A stretch of 64,000 bases of DNA, from NCBI RefSeq assembly GCF_026965535.1, contig NZ_CP114039.1, positions 1,116,001 through 1,180,000 of the forward strand. The letters are read 5' to 3'. The DNA comes from Corallococcus sp. NCRR. Its GTDB lineage: Bacteria; Myxococcota; Myxococcia; Myxococcales; Myxococcaceae. Of this stretch, positions 1 to 7,427 are shown one piece after another. Both the position numbers and the translations under genes were made by a program. Below the pieces are notes generated by a model. That model was not told the DNA's origin and did no database searches. It saw nothing but the letters and a program-made list of their open reading frames with translations. Position 1 is the first letter of the stretch, and each line of letters opens with the position of its first letter.

Positions 1-326
1 TTGCGGCCGGTGGTGGTGCGCCGGGCCCGGGCGGGCGCGGCCTTCTTGCGGCGGGAGACGGTCTTCTTCGCGGTCGCGGCGCGGCGCTTGCCGCCCACGC
101 GTCCGGCCTTGCGCGCGTTCTTGCGGGCCGTGGGGCGCCGGCGGGCCGCCTTCGCCTTGCTGCCGGAGCCACCCTTCGTCCCGCCACCGGTGAGCTTGTT
201 CACGGTGGCCCACGCGCGGGCCTCCGCGGTCTTCTCGCTGGTGCCCTTGTCCTCGTAGCCCTTCTCGATGTGCTCGGCCATGCGCTTCTGCTTCGCCGAA
301 TACTTGTCCTTGCTTCCTCGTGCCAT
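1..326 (-). CDS. Small basic Lys/Ala-rich protein, 'plasmid stabilization' type (3' truncated)
   Basis: The reading frame starts at ATG 324-326, runs leftwards, and is still open at position 1, so the C-terminus is missing. The start MARGSKDKYSAKQKRMAEH followed by an EARAWATVNK motif is typical of small proteins usually annotated as plasmid stabilization proteins; no mechanism is established for them. After about residue 50 it becomes an Ala/Lys/Arg-rich tail resembling histone-H1-like or nucleic-acid-binding tails. A clear AGGAGG ribosome site lies just upstream (about 333-338). It is divergent from the lipid kinase gene. Function inferred only from family resemblance. Confidence 0.7.
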   Translation of the reverse strand, partial: MARGSKDKYSAKQKRMAEHIEKGYEDKGTSEKTAEARAWATVNKLTGGGTKGGSGSKAKAARRRPTARKNARKAGRVGGKRRAATAKKTVSRRKKAAPARARRTTTGR

Positions 327-531
327 TCAATCCCCTCCTGGAGAATGTCCCGGCGCGGGTCCGTGGCACGGAGTCCGCGTCGCCTGGAAGGTGAACACGC
401 CTACCCAGGGAGGGAACCCGCCAGCCCCCTACCCCTGTCTTCCCGTGGAACCTCCACGCGCGCCCGAGGTGGGGAATGGACAGAGCCCCTGCCCTTTTTG
501 GCGTGGGTCCCGCTGGTGCCCAGGGACGGTC

Positions 532-1545
532 GTGCGCAGCTTGGAGGCGCTGCACTCAAAGCCGAGGTTTCCTCTGGAACCCGCACTCAACGCACCTCCG
601 CGCCTCCGCCACCTGGACGAAGGGCCCGCGGTCCTGGTGGTGAACACGCGCTCGCGCTCCGGGCGCGACGCCTTCGAACATGCCCGGGAGCTGCTGGCCG
701 CCCACGGCATCCCGCTCATGGCCGCGCACGCGCTGACGCGGCCCAAGCGCCTGCGAAAGGTCGTGGAGGAGGCCATCGCCCAGGGCGCCCGCCGCGTCCT
801 CGTGGGAGGAGGCGACGGCACCATCAGCTGCGCGGCGCAGGCCCTGATGGGGCGAGAGGTGACGCTGGGCGTGGTGCCGCTGGGCACCGGCAATGACTTC
901 GCTCGCTCGCTGGGCATCCCGGACACGCTGGAGGCCGCGTGTGACGTCATCGCGGGCGGCTACACGGCGCGCGTGGACGTGGGGCTCGTCAACGGGCGGC
1001 CCTTCCTCAACGCCGCCAGCCTGGGGCTCACCACCGCCATCGCGAAGCGGCTCACGCAGGAATTGAAGCAGCGCGCCGGCAAGCTGGCCTACCCCATGGC
1101 CGCCGCCGCGGAGATGCGCACGCTGCAGCCCTTCCACGTCCGGCTCCAGGCGGACTCCCAGACGCTGGAGCTGGACGCGCTCCAACTGGTGGTGGGCAAC
1201 GGCCGCTACCACGGCGCGGGCAACATGGTGGCGCCGGACGCCACGCTGGACGACCGCAAGTTCCACGTCTACGCCATCACCGCGCCCTCCATGGAGGACG
1301 GCGGCGAGCGCACGGGGCTGGGCCACCTGCAAGACGTGGCCACGCTGGCGCGCGTGGCGCTGGGCATGCGCAGTGGCGGGCACCTGGAGCACGAGTCCGT
1401 CGTGCACCTGCACACGTCCCGGCTCGTCGTGGAGACGGATCCGCCCATGGAGGTCAACGCGGACGGGGAGAACGTGGGCATGACGCCCATGCGCTTCGAG
1501 GTGGCCCCCTCGGCGCTGCGCGTCTACGCGCCCGCGCCGCAGTAG
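532..1545 (+). CDS. YegS/diacylglycerol-kinase family lipid kinase
   Basis: Predicted ATP-dependent lipid kinase of the DAGK catalytic family (YegS/LCB5 type), probably cytosolic and membrane-associated and acting on diacylglycerol or a related lipid. The protein shows the nucleotide-binding GGGDGT motif, followed by GVVPLGTGNDFARSLGIP, which is diagnostic of this family. The C-terminal half carries the beta-sandwich pattern ending in a PMEVNADGE segment. About 337 residues, close to the usual 300-340. The open frame extends further upstream (to 268) but that part is low-complexity. I prefer GTG 532, preceded by AGGGA at good spacing; TTG 541 and GTG 469 are alternatives. Substrate cannot be told from sequence. 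Confidence 0.85.
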   Translation: MRSLEALHSKPRFPLEPALNAPPRLRHLDEGPAVLVVNTRSRSGRDAFEHARELLAAHGIPLMAAHALTRPKRLRKVVEEAIAQGARRVLVGGGDGTISCAAQALMGREVTLGVVPLGTGNDFARSLGIPDTLEAACDVIAGGYTARVDVGLVNGRPFLNAASLGLTTAIAKRLTQELKQRAGKLAYPMAAAAEMRTLQPFHVRLQADSQTLELDALQLVVGNGRYHGAGNMVAPDATLDDRKFHVYAITAPSMEDGGERTGLGHLQDVATLARVALGMRSGGHLEHESVVHLHTSRLVVETDPPMEVNADGENVGMTPMRFEVAPSALRVYAPAPQ

Positions 1546-1554
1546 GGCTTCGCG

Positions 1555-2586
1555 CTACACCTTCTCCAGCACGCTGGAGAGCACCTGGGCGGTGAAGTTC
1601 ACCAGGGGAATCACGCGCCGGTAGTCCATGCGCGTGGGCCCGATGACGCCGACGGTGCCCAGCACCGCCTCCGCCGTGCCGTAGGGGCTGGCGATGACGG
1701 TGACGTCACCGGCGGCGGAGAACTCGCTCTCCGCGCCGATGAAGACGTGCATCTCCTTGGTGCGCTGCACGCGGTCCAGCAGGTGCAGCAGCTTGTGCTT
1801 CTCATCCAGGGCGCGGAAGAGCGCGCGGATGCGCTCCACGTCCGCGAACTCCGGCTGCTCCAGGAAGGAGCCGGTGCCTTCGATGAGCACGCGCTCGGGC
1901 GTCTGCAGGTCGGTGGCGGCGGCGCCCAGCTTGAGGGCCTTGGCGGTGAGCGCGTTGTAGAGGGCCTGCTCCTGGTCCATCTCCGCGCGGATGCGCTCGC
2001 GCGCTTCTTCCAGGGGCACCTGGTGCAGGAGCTCGGAGAGGTAGTTGCTGGCCTTCATGAGCTCGTCGGACGTCACCGGGAAGTCCACGGTGAGGGCCTT
2101 GTTGTGCACCTGGCCGTTCTGGCCCACGAGCACGGCGAGCACGCGGTTCTCGCGCAGGCGCAGGAACTCGATGCGCTGGAACACGGCGGCGTCGGCGCGG
2201 GGCGTGAGGACGACGCCCGCGTGGCGCGTGAGCGAATGCAGCACGCGGCTGGCCTCCGACAGGACGTCATCCAGGTTGGACTCGTGGACCAGGCCGGCGT
2301 GGATGAGCTCGCGGTCGCGGGGCGCGGGGTCGCGCAGCTTCACCAGGGTGTCCACGTAGAAGCGGTAGCCCCGGTCGGTGGGCACGCGGCCCGCGGACGT
2401 GTGGGGCTTCTCCAGGAAGCCCAGGGCCTCCAGGTCGGCGAGCACGTTGCGCATGGTCGCGGAAGACACTTCGAACTCGCCTCTGCGAGTCAGCTGCTGG
2501 CTGCCGACCGGGCCGCCGGTGGTGATGTACTCCTGCACCACGGCCCGGAGGACTTCCTTCTCGCGCTCACCCAATTCGTCGGGCAT
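1555..2586 (-). CDS. hrcA: Heat-inducible transcription repressor HrcA
   Basis: HrcA normally represses groE/dnaK operons by binding CIRCE inverted repeats, with GroEL assisting its folding. The 343-residue protein has the N-terminal winged helix (ITTGGPVGSQQLTRR, VSSATMRNVLADLEALGFL, TSAGRVPTDRGYRFYVD) and the GAF-like HrcA domain; length is normal. It ends 10 bp from the convergent lipid kinase gene. No grpE, dnaK or dnaJ is beside it, and I see no CIRCE sequence in the 207 bp upstream (2587-2793), so autoregulation by CIRCE is not supported here. That upstream stretch is also the divergent promoter region for the exporter gene. Confidence 0.95.
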   Translation of the reverse strand: MPDELGEREKEVLRAVVQEYITTGGPVGSQQLTRRGEFEVSSATMRNVLADLEALGFLEKPHTSAGRVPTDRGYRFYVDTLVKLRDPAPRDRELIHAGLVHESNLDDVLSEASRVLHSLTRHAGVVLTPRADAAVFQRIEFLRLRENRVLAVLVGQNGQVHNKALTVDFPVTSDELMKASNYLSELLHQVPLEEARERIRAEMDQEQALYNALTAKALKLGAAATDLQTPERVLIEGTGSFLEQPEFADVERIRALFRALDEKHKLLHLLDRVQRTKEMHVFIGAESEFSAAGDVTVIASPYGTAEAVLGTVGVIGPTRMDYRRVIPLVNFTAQVLSSVLEKV

Positions 2587-2793
2587 TCCCGCTCACGCTC
2601 CGGAGGGTGTCGGCCCGACCCTCGGGTCTCCATGCCTCCTGTAGAATTCTAAAAGGGACGCCCGGGGCATTCAATTGGGAGGGGCCTTTCCGGAGGGCAG
2701 GCAGGCGGGGCGCTGGCCGGCCGGCCTGCGTGGCACGGGTACGGCAAAGCGCACATCGCACGGGAGGGAGGTGGGGATTAGAAGGCCGCCGCC

Positions 2794-3693
2794 GTGACGA
2801 CCGCGACCGCGACCCCCGACATCGTCGAGCCCGCGCCCCACCGGGGCCGCCTGCTGTTCAGCCTTTTCGCGCTCTACGTCATCTGGGGGTCGACCTACCT
2901 GGCGATGCGGTTCGCGCTGACGGGCTTTCCGCCGTTCCGGATGGCGGGGCTGCGCTTCCTGCTGGCGGGCGGGGTGTTGTTCGCGGGGTTGCGGCTGAAG
3001 GGGCAGCCGGGGCCGGGCCTCCGGCAGTGGGGGGCGGGCGTGGTGACGGGCTTCCTGTTGCTGGTGTTGGGCAACGGGGGCATCGCGGTGGCGCAGAACC
3101 TGGGGGTGCCGTCCGGGGTGGCGGCGCTGGTGGTGGGGAGCATGCCGCTGTGGGCGGCCATCTTCGGGGCGGCGTTCGGGCAGCGGCCGGGCCGCGCGGA
3201 GCTGGCGGGGCTGGTGCTGGGGTTCGCGGGGGTGGCGCTGCTCAACCTGGGCGGTGACATGAGCGGCGGAGGCGTGGCGGCGCTGGCGGTGGTGGTGGCG
3301 CCGGCGGCGTGGGCCTTCGGGTCGGTGTGGAGCCGGCGGTTGCCGATGCCCTCCGGGTTGATGGCGCCAGCGACGCAGATGTTGAGCGCGGGCGTGATGA
3401 TGATGGCGCTGAGCTTCGTGTTGGGAGAGCGGATGGCGGACGCGGTGCCCCCGCGCGCGCTGGTGTCGTTCGTGTACCTGGTGGTGTTCGGCTCGCTGGT
3501 GGCGTTCAGCGCGTATGGCTACCTGCTGAGGCACGCGAGGCCGGCGCTCGCGACGAGCTATGCGTACGTGAACCCGGCGGTGGCGGTGCTGCTGGGCGTG
3601 GTGTTCGCGGGAGAGACGCTGGGCCCCATGACCTGGGGGGCCATGAGCGCCATCCTGGTCGCGGTGATGCTGCTGGCCCGCGGGAAGCGGTGA
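2794..3693 (+). CDS. yedA: EamA/DMT-family exporter, YedA-like
   Basis: Inner-membrane drug/metabolite transporter made of two EamA repeats with about ten hydrophobic helices; 299 residues, like E. coli YedA (about 306). The first helix region LYVIWGSTYLAMR and the late ATSYAYVNPAVAVLLG motif match YedA very closely. The second EamA repeat begins near the AWAFGSVWSRR segment. Start is GTG 2794, divergent from hrcA. Substrate is unknown; family members export amino acids, metabolites or drugs. It converges with the DUF4157 gene with a gap of only a few bases. Confidence 0.9.
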   Translation: MTTATATPDIVEPAPHRGRLLFSLFALYVIWGSTYLAMRFALTGFPPFRMAGLRFLLAGGVLFAGLRLKGQPGPGLRQWGAGVVTGFLLLVLGNGGIAVAQNLGVPSGVAALVVGSMPLWAAIFGAAFGQRPGRAELAGLVLGFAGVALLNLGGDMSGGGVAALAVVVAPAAWAFGSVWSRRLPMPSGLMAPATQMLSAGVMMMALSFVLGERMADAVPPRALVSFVYLVVFGSLVAFSAYGYLLRHARPALATSYAYVNPAVAVLLGVVFAGETLGPMTWGAMSAILVAVMLLARGKR

Positions 3694-3699
3694 GCCGGC

Positions 3700-5571
3700 T
3701 CAGCGCCCACAGCGGCTGAGCTTGGAGACGCACATCGTCAGGGCATTGGCGAAGCCGTGGGCGTAACAGCTCTCGTGCCAGGACTGGGCGATGAGCGGAT
3801 CATTGACCCCGGTGGGCACGCGGGTCATCTGGAAGAACGCGCGGAACTCGCCGCCCTGGAGTTGGGGCCCCTGGCGATCCTCGTAGTTGCGGGCGTAGTT
3901 CTCGAAGGTGATGCGGTCCGCGCCGCTCTCCGCGACCACGCCGCCCCAGTGATACTCCCACACCGGCTCGCAGTAGACGGGCGGAGGGATGGGCGCCACC
4001 GGGCGGGGAGCGACCTCGTCCCGCATCCGCATCCAGTTGCGGTTCTGGGCATCCTGGTAGCGCTCCATGGCGCCCACGGAGTACGTCTGGAACGCGTCGC
4101 CCACGCGCGGATCCGCGTAGGCGTTGAGGCCCAGCCGGTAGAGGAGCTGCTCGTACCGTGCCTGGAGCGTCTGTCCATTGAGGTTGACGCCATTGAGCGT
4201 CATGCCGGCATTGGCGCGGACCCGGTTCACCAGCCGGCCGTAGTTGCGGCCAATGGGGCCGTAGTAGCCCGCGAGCGCCGCCATCTGGGCGTTGGGCGTA
4301 TTGGCGCCCGCCAGCGCGTTCTGCAATCCCACCTGGTAATCGTTGACCGCGCGTTGCCGGGCCGCGGCGGCGTTGGGGCCCTCTCCCTGTCCGTGGAAGA
4401 GGAACGTGGTGAGGAGCACCGCCAGCCGGAAGGGGATGTCGCCGTGGGCCGGGAAGACGGGGGCCCACCCTCCGAGCTGCCAGCGCGGCAGGTTGAGGAA
4501 GAGCTGGTTGCCGGACTGCGAGAGCCTCACGGTGCGCTGCGAGTCCTGCTGCTCCCCCATGACCTTGCCGGAGATTTCGTTGCAGTTCTGCGACACCGCG
4601 GGCTCGAGGTGCCCGTCCTCGGACATCGCCACCTGGAACAGCCGCTTGGGTCCCGGGCCGCTCAGGAAGGGCAGACAGCCCGGCTGCGCGGGGGGGCCGA
4701 TTTCCAGGTAGCGCGGCCCGGGGACCTTGGCGATGCGATAGCTGGAGCCCACGGACCTCAACGCGCGGTTGCACCGGTCGATGGCGCGGTCCGTGGCGAA
4801 GAAGTGCTTGGCCTGCTCGTGGCGGGGATCGGTGTCCTCGATGGCGAGTTCGTTGTCATCGGAGAACCGGAGCGCGACCTGGTTGTGCGCCCGCACCATG
4901 ACGTTCGCGGTCCCCGCGTCGATGAGGAAGCTGTCCCCGTTCGTCTTCGGATAGGGCTGGGGCCGCAGTCCGTCCCGCTGGGTCTCGAAGGTGGCGTTGT
5001 GGAGGTTGACGTCCTGCGCGCCGAACTGAGCATTCGGGATGACGTGGTACGCCTGAAGCGCTGGGGTGGGCGAAGTCCCCGTCCAGGCAACCGCGAACTC
5101 CGCACGCTCACCCGAGAGGGCCCGTGCCGCCAGGGCTTCGGCCTCCGCTTCCAGGGCCCCATCCACGAGCAGTCCGGTCCCGCCGTGCCCGTGGGGGACG
5201 CGGCCCGCGCGCTGTTGCAGCACGTGCACCAGCTCATGCGCGAGGATCCGGCTCCCGTGAGCCAGGTCGAGCGCCAGTGCGCCCGGAGCGAAGAGGATCT
5301 GCTCTCCCCAGCACAGGGCCTCGGCTCCCATGCTCGCGACCAGGGGATGCTCGTGCAGGCGGACAGCGCTCAGGTCGGCTCCGAAGGCGCGCTCGAACCG
5401 GACGCGCAACCGCATTGGGAGAGCCTGGCCCCGAGCGCAGGCCTGTGCCAGGAACGAGGGGGAGATCCAATGGTGCCGAAAATCCAAGTTCCGTGCTCCC
5501 AGATGTATCAGGGCGTGTTCCGTGAAACATCTACTACACCAGGGCGCCCGGCTCACGCGAGCCGCGAGCAT
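3700..5571 (-). CDS. DUF4157 (eCIS-core, metallopeptidase-like) protein
   Basis: About 623 residues. Residues roughly 45-125 form a DUF4157 domain: the lead-in FERAFGADLSAVRLHEHP, then a zinc-metallopeptidase-like AHELVHVLQQRAG motif. This domain is common in proteins near extracellular contractile injection systems and in polymorphic toxins. The remaining 450 residues contain repeated Tyr/Asn-rich stretches (for example GYYGPIGRNYGR) and a Cys-containing end; I do not recognise them. No signal peptide is obvious. The frame is open to 5811, but that would overlap the divergent toxin gene, so ATG 5571 is chosen; it lies only 40 bp from the toxin start. No contractile-tail genes are nearby. Role in secretion or toxicity is inference. 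Confidence 0.65.
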   Translation of the reverse strand: MLAARVSRAPWCSRCFTEHALIHLGARNLDFRHHWISPSFLAQACARGQALPMRLRVRFERAFGADLSAVRLHEHPLVASMGAEALCWGEQILFAPGALALDLAHGSRILAHELVHVLQQRAGRVPHGHGGTGLLVDGALEAEAEALAARALSGERAEFAVAWTGTSPTPALQAYHVIPNAQFGAQDVNLHNATFETQRDGLRPQPYPKTNGDSFLIDAGTANVMVRAHNQVALRFSDDNELAIEDTDPRHEQAKHFFATDRAIDRCNRALRSVGSSYRIAKVPGPRYLEIGPPAQPGCLPFLSGPGPKRLFQVAMSEDGHLEPAVSQNCNEISGKVMGEQQDSQRTVRLSQSGNQLFLNLPRWQLGGWAPVFPAHGDIPFRLAVLLTTFLFHGQGEGPNAAAARQRAVNDYQVGLQNALAGANTPNAQMAALAGYYGPIGRNYGRLVNRVRANAGMTLNGVNLNGQTLQARYEQLLYRLGLNAYADPRVGDAFQTYSVGAMERYQDAQNRNWMRMRDEVAPRPVAPIPPPVYCEPVWEYHWGGVVAESGADRITFENYARNYEDRQGPQLQGGEFRAFFQMTRVPTGVNDPLIAQSWHESCYAHGFANALTMCVSKLSRCGR

Positions 5572-5597
5572 GACCACCGCCGAAGCCCGAGGAGGCA

Positions 5598-6280
5598 ATA
5601 GAGTCCGGCACGTGCGCCCCGTGACGAATCTCTGGATGGTGTGTGCGTTGCTCACGGGGTGTGCCGGCGGTTCACGGCACTCCCGGCACGGAGAGCTGGG
5701 CTTCGTCGATTCGGAGACTGCTGGGAAGGCACGGTACGCGGCGTATGTGGCGGAGCAGGCGTCCGCGCGGGCCGCGACCCAGGCCATGGCTTCCCCGCTG
5801 GTCCGGGCCATTCCACCGGCCGTGCTCGCGCTGATGCAGCAGGACCACGACGCGGATGAGTTGGAGCAGCAGCTCGCCGCGTGCGCCGTCCAGGCGGAGC
5901 AGGTGGGAAACGCGCGCTACTTCGAAAACCGGCCTCCGACGCGTCAGGAGTGCAGCGAGGTGGTGGAGCAGGACCGCTGCGGCAAGCCCGTGACGCGGGC
6001 CATGCAGTTGGGAAAGCTGAAGCACGTGCTCGCGCTCCAGTGCGCGGAAGCGGTGCTGAAAGAGCTGTGGCCCGCGCCCTTCAGCATCGAGCAGCGCTAC
6101 CGATACTACCCGAACGCCCGCTTCCTGGAGACCCTCAGCCGGGCGAAGGAAGCGCAGCTCATCGCCGATGGCTGCACCGACGAACTCCGGGGCACCATCA
6201 AGCCGGACCTCGTCCTGCACGGAGACCGCGACCTGCTCAAGTCCGTGCTCACCCTGGACTTCAAGTTCCCTTGTCCGGAC
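5598..6280 (+). repeat. Direct repeat copy 1 (toxin gene body)
   Basis: This stretch is repeated in the same orientation at about 20429-21102, some 14.8 kb away. Homology begins at ATAGAGTCCGGC just before the toxin start and runs through the nuclease core. By eye the last 275 bases differ at only about four positions. Identity drops abruptly after the TTGTCCGGA segment near 6280. The repeats flank the whole DISARM operon. Confidence 0.9.
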
Positions 6281-6421
6281 ACCAACCCGGCTCGGTGGAC
6301 TGAATACGGAAGCAACAGCCCCTACGCCTACGACTCCCAAGGGGCTATCTACGAGAAAGCACTGGGTGGACGGGCCATGCTCGTGTCGCCCAAAGCAGGC
6401 GTGGAGCCCTTCAAGCGATGA
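5612..6421 (+). CDS. Lipoprotein toxin with PD-(D/E)XK-like nuclease core (cassette 1)
   Basis: Predicted 269-residue lipoprotein: signal peptide with lipobox ALLTGC ending near residue 17, then an Ala/Gln-rich helical region and a C-terminal nuclease-like core. The core has KPDLVLH followed by LTLDFKFPCP, which fits the PD and D-x-K parts of a PD-(D/E)XK (VRR-NUC-like) active site. It overlaps the downstream DUF3396 immunity-type gene by ATGA, the classical toxin/immunity layout. Lipoprotein toxins passed between kin by outer-membrane exchange (SitA) are known in myxobacteria; membership here is inference. Start chosen at GTG 5612 (GTG 5621 possible); GGAGG at 5591 is somewhat distant. A near-identical paralogue lies at 20443. 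Confidence 0.65.
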   Translation: MRPVTNLWMVCALLTGCAGGSRHSRHGELGFVDSETAGKARYAAYVAEQASARAATQAMASPLVRAIPPAVLALMQQDHDADELEQQLAACAVQAEQVGNARYFENRPPTRQECSEVVEQDRCGKPVTRAMQLGKLKHVLALQCAEAVLKELWPAPFSIEQRYRYYPNARFLETLSRAKEAQLIADGCTDELRGTIKPDLVLHGDRDLLKSVLTLDFKFPCPDTNPARWTEYGSNSPYAYDSQGAIYEKALGGRAMLVSPKAGVEPFKR

Positions 6422-7332
6422 AGCCCATCTTCCCGAGCATCCGACTTCGCGGCAGAGGCGAGTGGCTCGCCGGACGAGATGGCGTCGTACTTGTCTTCTT
6501 CATCCATCGCGACCACTCGGAGGTAGGGTCTGCGATCTGGCGTTCCATTCAAACCTATCGTCGCGCCATCCCTCCCGGCTCACTCAACTGGTACACGTCC
6601 TCGGATGGGGACATGGTCCCGCTGGATGACGCAGGCTGGGAACACAATCGCCATGTGGTGATCGAGCGGATTGGGGGAGGCAGCCGGACCGTGGAGCTGC
6701 GGGAGAGCCCCAGCGAAACCGGGAGCTACCAAGTCGAGTACTACGGACGACGGCTGGACAGTCCCATTCATGATGCACCCGCCACTACTCTGTCGTTCAC
6801 ATTCCCCACGGAGTACCTGCTGCAGCACGGCGCGGTCCAACTGCGCGCACTGGCCCTGGAACTGGCTCGCGAGCTTCCCTTCAACTTCGGATACGTCAGT
6901 TTCGCGATTGTCTCCTCAAGGGGTTCATGGGCCTCGGCGGATTGGAACCAGGTCGAGTCGCTCCTCGCCCGTTATCCGGGCCTGGATATCCCCAACGCTG
7001 GCGAATTCAGCTCACGCCTCGGCACTCATGCATTGAGCGCATCCTGGCTCACCTTTTTGGGTGAGCCGTTGCTCGGGTCACTGGGAGGCATCCACACGCT
7101 GAGGAACGCGCTTTCCTTCCCGGATGTCTCGCTTCTGCCCATCGCAGAGGACCGTCTGTTGGTCACCCTGGACGAGTGGCCCGACCCCATCGACACCGAG
7201 AAGACAGTCGTTCCACCTCAACATCGCGCCCTCGCGCGCCTGCTCAAGCCATTCACGTTCAAGTACGAGGGACATGAGCTCACCCCGTACGAGAGCGACA
7301 TGAACCGGTGGCTGCTGCGCCTCCTGCACTGA
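6418..7332 (+). CDS. DUF3396 / TsiV-type immunity protein (cassette 1)
   Basis: 304-residue soluble protein, no signal peptide. The FTFPTEYLL, ELPFNFGYVSFAIV and VTLDEWPDPID blocks match the DUF3396 family, named TsiV as immunity to VRR-NUC-type effectors. That agrees with the nuclease core of the toxin whose stop codon it overlaps (ATGA). It presumably binds and blocks the upstream toxin in the cytoplasm. The paralogue at 21234 is only about 60% identical by eye although the toxin bodies are almost the same, suggesting that specificity has diverged. Confidence 0.75.
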   Translation: MKPIFPSIRLRGRGEWLAGRDGVVLVFFIHRDHSEVGSAIWRSIQTYRRAIPPGSLNWYTSSDGDMVPLDDAGWEHNRHVVIERIGGGSRTVELRESPSETGSYQVEYYGRRLDSPIHDAPATTLSFTFPTEYLLQHGAVQLRALALELARELPFNFGYVSFAIVSSRGSWASADWNQVESLLARYPGLDIPNAGEFSSRLGTHALSASWLTFLGEPLLGSLGGIHTLRNALSFPDVSLLPIAEDRLLVTLDEWPDPIDTEKTVVPPQHRALARLLKPFTFKYEGHELTPYESDMNRWLLRLLH

Positions 7333-7427
7333 ATAAATGTATCGGTGCACCATAGGCATGCACACATCCCACCAAACCCTCTACTCATTATGGGGAATGG
7401 TGCACTACAGGGATGTAGCGGCACGGT
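7333..7427 (+). promoter_or_regulatory. Probable promoter region of the DISARM operon
   Basis: This 95-bp gap is more AT-rich than its surroundings and lies between the immunity gene and drmD. It contains the palindrome GGTGCACC at 7344-7351 and a second GGTGCAC at 7399-7405, plus the short inverted repeat CTACA-GGGA-TGTAG just after it. These could be operator sites. No WYL or other regulator gene is adjacent, and no start point can be fixed from sequence. Confidence 0.35.

Noticed and set aside
2587-2793. CIRCE element upstream of hrcA
   Set aside because: No TTAGCACTC-N9-GAGTGCTAA-like inverted repeat is present in this gap.
3700-5571. Extracellular contractile injection system locus
   Set aside because: Only the DUF4157 protein is present; no tube, sheath, baseplate or AAA ATPase genes are in the window.
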